Positions 5,501 to 9,720 of a DNA stretch of 9,720 nucleotides are shown in pieces. Positions within the stretch are counted from its first letter, which is position 1, and each line of letters begins with the position of its first letter. Position numbers and translations under genes: made by a program. The notes beneath the pieces are model-generated. The model had not been told where the DNA came from, did not search any database, and saw only the letters and a list, made by a program, of their open reading frames with translations. This stretch comes from Desulfobacteraceae bacterium. Lineage in GTDB: Bacteria > Desulfobacterota > Desulfobacteria > Desulfobacterales > SURF-7. The stretch spans positions 1 through 9,720 of the forward strand of contig JAUXBD010000014.1 in NCBI GenBank assembly GCA_030619585.1. The letters run 5' to 3'.

Positions 5501-6569
5501 AGTATTAATGTACGGTAACAGCGCAATCGGAGAAGCAGCAATAAGGGCCGGATGTCAGTGCTATTTTGGGTACCCCATTACACCTCAAAATGAGCTTACC
5601 GAATATATGGCCGCACACCTGGGCAGGAGAAAAGGGTGTTCCTTTGTTCAGGCAGAAAGCGAGATTGCAGCCATCAACATGGTTTACGGAGCCAGTGCCA
5701 CGGGGGTAAGAGTGATGACCTCATCCTCCAGTCCCGGGATCAGTCTAAAGCAGGAGGGAATCTCCTACATAGCAGCCTGTCAGCTTCCTGCAGTTATTGT
5801 CAATATGTCACGGGGCGGGCCCGGCCTGGGAAGCATAATCGCCGCCCAGTCAGACTACTTCCAGGCAACACGTGGCGGAGGTCATGGAGATTACAGGACC
5901 ATAGTTCTTGCGCCGGCGTCGGTACAGGAGTTGGCAGACCTTACACACCGTGCTTTTGATCTGACCGATAAGTACAGAGTCCCTGTATTGATACTTGGAG
6001 ACGGAATGCTGGGGCAGATGATGGAGCCTGTTGAGTTTAAGCATACAGCCCCTTCAACGCCTCCGGTTAGAAGCGACGCATTAAGGGGAGCAAAGGGCCG
6101 TTCCAGTAAAATTGTAAAAACCTTTACTTCAAAGCCCACTGAGTTAGAAGAGATCAACTGGAGTTTGTTTAGAAGGTATCAGCTGATTAAAAGCAATGAA
6201 ACTATTTTTGAGACATTTATGGCCAAAGATGCACAAATGATGGTTGTTGCTTTTGGAATATCAGCAAGAATTGCTAAAGGCGCTATAAAATCCGTGCGCG
6301 CAAACGGTCTTAAGGTTGGAATGATAAGGCCCATATCCCTCTGGCCTTTTCCCTATGAAAAAATTAAACAGATGGCAGAAAAAATAAAGAACTTTCTTGT
6401 TTTTGAAATGAACATGGGCCAGATGGTGGAGGATGTGCAGCTTGCTGTTGAAGGCAGCGCAGATGTATCATTCTACGGAAGACCCGGGGGCGTAATTCCG
6501 ACTCCCAGCGAGTTCGCCCGTGTAATCTCACGCAATTATTTTCAGAAGGGTTTAAAAATAGCTAAATGA
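5493..6569 (+). CDS. vorB: 2-oxoacid:ferredoxin oxidoreductase alpha subunit, VorB type
   Basis: Alpha subunit (358 residues) of a thiamine-diphosphate enzyme that oxidatively decarboxylates a 2-oxoacid with CoA to acyl-CoA, CO2 and reduced ferredoxin. The N-terminal pyrimidine-binding domain shows the hallmark YPITPQNE (27-34), QAESE (53-57) with the acidic residue that activates TPP, SSSSPGISLKQEG (77-89) and GGGHGDYR (128-135). The C-terminal transketolase-like domain includes the stretch MMVVAFGISARIAKGAIKS (249-267) and a GRPGGVIPTP segment near the end. The GHGDYR and LKQEG forms match proteins called 3-methyl-2-oxobutanoate (2-oxoisovalerate) dehydrogenase VorB, so branched-chain oxoacids are the first guess, but substrate range in this family is not predictable from sequence. 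The GTG start at 5493 follows AGAGGTG (5482-5488). The gene overlaps the delta gene by 8 bases and the beta gene by 4 (ATGA), so the operon is tightly coupled. Confidence 0.95.
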   Translation: MTKVLMYGNSAIGEAAIRAGCQCYFGYPITPQNELTEYMAAHLGRRKGCSFVQAESEIAAINMVYGASATGVRVMTSSSSPGISLKQEGISYIAACQLPAVIVNMSRGGPGLGSIIAAQSDYFQATRGGGHGDYRTIVLAPASVQELADLTHRAFDLTDKYRVPVLILGDGMLGQMMEPVEFKHTAPSTPPVRSDALRGAKGRSSKIVKTFTSKPTELEEINWSLFRRYQLIKSNETIFETFMAKDAQMMVVAFGISARIAKGAIKSVRANGLKVGMIRPISLWPFPYEKIKQMAEKIKNFLVFEMNMGQMVEDVQLAVEGSADVSFYGRPGGVIPTPSEFARVISRNYFQKGLKIAK

Positions 6570-7309
6570 AAAAAGTATATGCCAGACCAAAAGTTCTGAA
6601 AAAGGCTGTATTTCATTACTGTCCCGGATGCGGTCACTCAATAATCCACAGGCTCGTGGCAGAGCTGGTTGATGAGATGGATATTCAGGACAACGTTATA
6701 GGTGTTCCTCCGCCGGGATGTTCGGTTTTCGCATATAACTATCTGGATGTGGACATGCTTGAATCAGCCCATGGCAGGGGAGCTGCTGTGGCCACAGGCA
6801 TCAAAAGGGCCAACCCGGATGTGCTGGTATTCACATATCAAGGCGATGGAGACCTTGCCGCCATTGGTACTGCCGAAACAATACATGCTGCAAACAGGGG
6901 GGAAAAGATCACCGCGATCTTCGTTAACAATGCTGTTTATGGAATGACCGGCGGTCAGATGGCACCCACCACACTGTTGGGCATGAAGACCACCACCAGC
7001 CCTTTTGGAAGAGATGAAACGACAGAAGGGGCCCCTATTAAAATCAGTGAAATGCTGGCCCTTGTTAAGGGTGCAGTGTATATTGAACGCACAGCCGTTA
7101 ACTCCCCTTCAAACATTAAAAAGACTAAAAAAGCGCTCCGAAAGGCTTTTCAGGCTCAAATAGATAACCTTGGTTATTCTTTGGTGGAGATTCTTGCTCC
7201 CTGTCCCACCAACTGGAAAATGAGTGTGCTAGATTCTTGGAAATGGGTTGACGAAGTGATGGCTAAAGAGTTTCCTTTGGGAGTAATAAAAGACACAACC
7301 GGGCTTTAA
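6566..7309 (+). CDS. 2-oxoacid:ferredoxin oxidoreductase beta subunit (TPP-binding, VorA/KorB-like)
   Basis: Beta subunit (247 residues) binding the diphosphate of TPP and one [4Fe-4S] cluster. YCPGCGH (18-24) gives Cys19 and Cys22; PPPGCS (48-53) gives Cys52; APCPTNW (211-217) gives Cys213: the four Cys expected to ligate the proximal cluster. The TPP/Mg motif is GDGD (93-96) through VNNAVYGMTGGQ (120-131), and SAHGRGAAVATG (67-78) is the usual helix before it. Length is normal for the small beta subunits of four-subunit enzymes. The ATG lies in the ATGA overlap with the alpha stop, so translation is coupled. It is followed by the gamma gene after 3 bases. No broken or missing residue is seen. 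Confidence 0.95.
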   Translation: MKKVYARPKVLKKAVFHYCPGCGHSIIHRLVAELVDEMDIQDNVIGVPPPGCSVFAYNYLDVDMLESAHGRGAAVATGIKRANPDVLVFTYQGDGDLAAIGTAETIHAANRGEKITAIFVNNAVYGMTGGQMAPTTLLGMKTTTSPFGRDETTEGAPIKISEMLALVKGAVYIERTAVNSPSNIKKTKKALRKAFQAQIDNLGYSLVEILAPCPTNWKMSVLDSWKWVDEVMAKEFPLGVIKDTTGL

Positions 7310-7312
7310 GTT

Positions 7313-7843
7313 ATGATATCTAAAACAATTTTTGCAGGATTCGGAGGTCAGGGAGTTCTCTCAATGGGTCTTAATCTGGCCCAGGCGGCGATGCTTGAGG
7401 ATAAAAGCGTTACCTATTTGCCGGCTTACGGTGCTGAAATGAGGGGAGGCACAGCCAATTGCACTGTGGCCATATCTAACGAAGAGATTGCATCTCCGGT
7501 TGCCTCTTCACCGGAGTTTCTTGTTGCAATGAACAGTCCTTCTCTTGTCAGATTTCAAAATCAGGTTAAATCAGGGGGTGTCTTTTTCATCAACTCCTCT
7601 CTGATAGAGGCCAATGTTTCCAGAGAAGATATTGATATTGTTGAGGTGCCGGCAAATGAAATGGCTGAAGAGCTGGGCAATCTAAAATGTGCCAACATGG
7701 TTATGCTTGGGGCCTTTACAAAAAAGAGCAAAGTGGTTTCCCTTCCCACTCTGATTAAAGGGCTTGAGGAGTCATTTAAAAAGAAGCCAAAGCTGATCGG
7801 ATTAAATACAACGGCCCTGACAAACGGATATGAGTTGTTTTAG
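7313..7843 (+). CDS. 2-oxoacid:ferredoxin oxidoreductase gamma subunit
   Basis: Gamma subunit (176 residues), the Rossmann-like domain thought to help bind CoA and hold the complex together. AGFGGQGVLSMG (8-19) is the family's glycine-rich start, and LPAYGAEMRGGTANC (36-50) is the second conserved block. SPEFLVAMNSPSLVRF and AEELGNLKCANMVMLGAF are also typical in position. Length is as expected. The start is 3 bases after the beta stop with no evident Shine-Dalgarno, which suggests reinitiation by ribosomes ending the beta gene. Together with the three genes before it this completes a delta-alpha-beta-gamma set. Confidence 0.95.
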   Translation: MISKTIFAGFGGQGVLSMGLNLAQAAMLEDKSVTYLPAYGAEMRGGTANCTVAISNEEIASPVASSPEFLVAMNSPSLVRFQNQVKSGGVFFINSSLIEANVSREDIDIVEVPANEMAEELGNLKCANMVMLGAFTKKSKVVSLPTLIKGLEESFKKKPKLIGLNTTALTNGYELF

Positions 7844-7856
7844 CCTGAATTTTTCT

Positions 7857-7876
7857 TATGCGGCCCTGCATAGGGC
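7857..7876 (+). other. two overlapping short hairpins ahead of the ACT gene
   Basis: TATGC (7857-7861) can pair with GCATA (7868-7872), and GCCCT (7863-7867) can pair with AGGGC (7872-7876). The two 5-bp stems share bases, so they exclude each other. The second ends 5 bases before GGAG (7882-7885), the ribosome binding site of the ACT gene. This could tune translation between the gamma and ACT genes, but such small stems are common by chance. Confidence 0.25.
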
Positions 7877-7891
7877 AAAATGGAGTGAATT

Positions 7892-8323
7892 ATGTTTGTA
7901 AAACAGATTTCTGTCAGCCTGGACAATGCACCGGGCACGTTTCTTACTGTAAGTGACTGTTTGGGCAATGAAGGAATAAATATCAGGGCCATCTCAGTGG
8001 CTGACACATCAGACATCAGTACTGTGAGGTTTGTGCCGGATGACCCTCAAAAAACCATAACGGTTTTAAAAAGTAAGGGTTATTCAGTAAAGGAAACAGA
8101 TGTAGTTGCAGTTGAAATCCCCGATCACCCTGGCGCCCTCCAGGCTGTGCTAAAGCCCCTGAAACAGGCTGAAATCAATGTGCTTTATCTTTACCCATAT
8201 CTGGGCAGAGGGGAAAGCGGTCAGCCCATAGTTATTGTGGGTGTGGACAAAGGCCGGGAAGCTATCGACGTTTTGAAACAAAACTGGGTTCACACCTTTG
8301 GCGAAGAGATTTACGCTCTTTAG
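7892..8323 (+). CDS. tandem ACT-domain amino-acid-binding protein
   Basis: 143-residue protein built of two ACT domains and nothing else. The first is about 1-66, with the start VKQISVSLDNAPGTFLTVSD and the turn EGINIRAISVAD. The second is about 70-143, with VAVEIPDHPGALQAVLKPLK followed by EINVLYLYPYLGRGESGQ. The DNAPG and DHPGAL loops are where ACT domains bind amino acids. No catalytic domain is present, so it is probably a ligand sensor that modulates a partner. In related anaerobes such proteins occur beside 2-oxoacid oxidoreductase or aryl-CoA ligase genes, consistent with sensing an amino acid whose oxoacid or CoA ester the operon handles. GGAG (7882-7885) sits 6 bases before the ATG. 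The 48-base gap from the gamma gene keeps it in the operon, with the possibility of separate translational control. Its stop codon is inside a 12-bp hairpin. Confidence 0.92.
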   Translation: MFVKQISVSLDNAPGTFLTVSDCLGNEGINIRAISVADTSDISTVRFVPDDPQKTITVLKSKGYSVKETDVVAVEIPDHPGALQAVLKPLKQAEINVLYLYPYLGRGESGQPIVIVGVDKGREAIDVLKQNWVHTFGEEIYAL

Positions 8324-8340
8324 ACAAAGTCTAAAGAGTG
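8314..8340 (+). terminator. hairpin spanning the ACT-gene stop codon, terminator-like without U-tract
   Basis: CGCTCTTTAGAC (8314-8325) pairs with GTCTAAAGAGTG (8329-8340) around an AAA loop: a 12-bp stem with one G-U pair. The stop TAG (8321-8323) is in the left arm. The downstream bases are not T-rich, so it does not fit a standard intrinsic terminator. It may instead protect the 3' end of the operon mRNA or slow transcription for Rho. It marks the likely end of the oxidoreductase operon. Confidence 0.5.
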
Positions 8341-8423
8341 AACTGTCTGCAATCCTAATGTAAAATCCCGCCACCAAATCTCTTGTAAAAAAACCAACAA
8401 AAAACGATTAAGCCTGGAGAAAG

Positions 8424-9720
8424 ATGGAGCTAAATCAACAACAGAAAATTGCAGCAGAATATAATGAAGGGCATGTGCTTGTGCTGGCGGGTGCGGGCAC
8501 CGGAAAAACCAGGACCATAATCGCAAGGGCTGCGCATCTTATTCAAACCGATGTTCTTCCGGGAAGGATACTGCTTCTTACCTTTACACGACGTGCTGCC
8601 AGGGAGATGATGGACCGGCTTGATGAAATGGTGGGGCCTGAAAGTAAGATGATTATGGCCGGAACATTTCATCATTTTTGCCTGTATACAATGAGACGTA
8701 TGTCAAAACTGTTCGGGATTGAGAATGCAACGGTGATAGACCGTGATGATCAGATCCAGCTCATGAAGCTTATCAGAAGCGGTTACAAAGAAAAAGGAGT
8801 GGATTTCCCCCGTGCATCGGAACTTTTAAGTCTCTGTTCATACGCCAGAAACACCAACCAGCCCATGAAGGATTACCTTGAGACCCACACCGATTATAAC
8901 GCCGACACAACTGAAAAAATATGCAAGATCGCCCAGGAGTTCCATAGTAGAAAGAGACTAAGCTCTTACCTGGATTATGATGACATTCTTTTTGTTTTTG
9001 CCAAAAAGCTTAATGAAGACCCAATGATACAAGAAAGGATCAAGGGGCGTTACGATCATATTCTGGTTGATGAGATGCAGGATACAAACCCTTTACAATG
9101 GATGATTCTTGACGGTCTGCGTGATCCTGCAAAGCTTTTTTGCGTTGGAGATGATGCCCAGAGCATATATGCCTTTAGGGGCGCCGATTTTAGAAATGTA
9201 CACTCTTTTATAGAAAGGGTTCCTGATTCAAGGGTTTTGCGTTTAGAAGAGAACTATAGGTCAACGCAGGGTATTCTTGATCTTTCCAACTGGCTTTTAA
9301 AAGAATCCCCAATGGATTACAGCAAGAAACTAACAGCATATCGGAAAACCAAAAGCACGCCAAGGCTGATAAGTTTCGCAAGCGATCTTGGGGAAGCCGG
9401 CTGGATAGCAAAGGACCTTCTTAGACGTCATCATGACCAAAGCTCCCCTTGGAAAGACCATATGATCATAACAAGAACAGGATATGGAGCAAGAGCAGTT
9501 GAATCTCAGCTTGTGGAGGGAAATATCCCTTACCGTTTTATTGGCGGCATCAGCCTTCTCCAGATGGCCCATGTAAAGGATATTTTATGCCTTATACGTG
9601 CATCTTCCAACCATCAAGATGAGCTTGCCTGGGCACGCTATCTTAAAATGTGGCCAAAGATAGGTGATGTCACTGCCGCCCGCCATGTGAAGAATATGAA
9701 ACAGTGCGGTTCCATGGGAG
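8424..9720 (+). CDS. UvrD/Rep/PcrA-type superfamily 1 DNA helicase (partial, runs off window)
   Basis: Amino-terminal 432 residues of an ATP-driven 3'-5' DNA helicase, probably in repair or replication restart; the C-terminal part lies beyond the window. An unbroken frame shows the Q-motif LNQQQKIA (3-10), Walker A AGAGTGKT (22-29), motif Ia LTFTRRAAREM (52-62), GTFHHF (80-85), motif II VDEMQDTN (215-222), motif III VGDDAQSIYAFRGA (241-254) and motif IV LEENYRS (274-280). The start ATG at 8424 follows GGAGA (8416-8420), and the Q-motif directly after it supports this choice. Motif II has Met where Phe or Tyr is more usual (DEMQD); the acidic pair is intact. The gene begins 100 bases after the ACT gene and the hairpin, and has no functional link to it that I can see. 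I cannot tell UvrD proper from other members without the C-terminus. Confidence 0.93.
   Translation, partial: MELNQQQKIAAEYNEGHVLVLAGAGTGKTRTIIARAAHLIQTDVLPGRILLLTFTRRAAREMMDRLDEMVGPESKMIMAGTFHHFCLYTMRRMSKLFGIENATVIDRDDQIQLMKLIRSGYKEKGVDFPRASELLSLCSYARNTNQPMKDYLETHTDYNADTTEKICKIAQEFHSRKRLSSYLDYDDILFVFAKKLNEDPMIQERIKGRYDHILVDEMQDTNPLQWMILDGLRDPAKLFCVGDDAQSIYAFRGADFRNVHSFIERVPDSRVLRLEENYRSTQGILDLSNWLLKESPMDYSKKLTAYRKTKSTPRLISFASDLGEAGWIAKDLLRRHHDQSSPWKDHMIITRTGYGARAVESQLVEGNIPYRFIGGISLLQMAHVKDILCLIRASSNHQDELAWARYLKMWPKIGDVTAARHVKNMKQCGSMG

Overview
The window looks like a bacterial chromosome segment, most likely from an anaerobic Desulfobacterota-type (deltaproteobacterial, Desulfobacterales-like) organism. 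That assignment is inferred from a four-subunit ferredoxin-dependent 2-oxoacid oxidoreductase followed by a tandem-ACT protein, from the A+T-rich intergenic DNA, and from a short CGCAGATT-type repeat of a kind I associate with such genomes. No rRNA, tRNA, CRISPR array or transposase is visible. Every supported gene is on the + strand.

Left part (about 278-3854): three family-2 glycosyltransferases, separated by A+T-rich gaps of 250-290 bases rather than packed as a tight operon. The first two are cytoplasmic GT-A enzymes of the rhamnosyltransferase-like type. The third has a polyprenyl-phosphate-sugar-synthase-like domain fused to a four-helix GtrA membrane domain. Together they suggest the edge of a surface polysaccharide or glycan locus. 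A good sigma-70-type promoter precedes the second gene. The second gene ends inside a 9-base tandem repeat that supplies its last codons and its stop. The block closes in a hairpin-rich intergenic stretch ending in a 15-bp perfect terminator stem (3982-4015).

Middle (about 4079-5107): a self-contained two-gene islet with its own promoter. It encodes an AbiEii/AbiGii-type nucleotidyltransferase (toxin-like) followed 14 bases later by an 89-residue unrecognised protein. This is a candidate toxin-antitoxin or phage-defence pair with the toxin-like gene first, the reverse of classical AbiE order. It is the best candidate here for an under-described system.

Right part (about 5167-8340): a candidate promoter, then a tightly coupled operon: 2[4Fe-4S] ferredoxin (delta), VorB-type alpha, TPP-binding beta and gamma subunits of a 2-oxoacid:ferredoxin oxidoreductase, then a protein with two ACT domains. 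The complex would decarboxylate a 2-oxoacid (branched-chain or aromatic) to the acyl-CoA and reduce ferredoxin; the ACT protein probably senses an amino acid linked to it. A 12-bp hairpin overlaps the stop of the ACT gene. A UvrD/Rep-type helicase then begins at 8424 and runs off the window.
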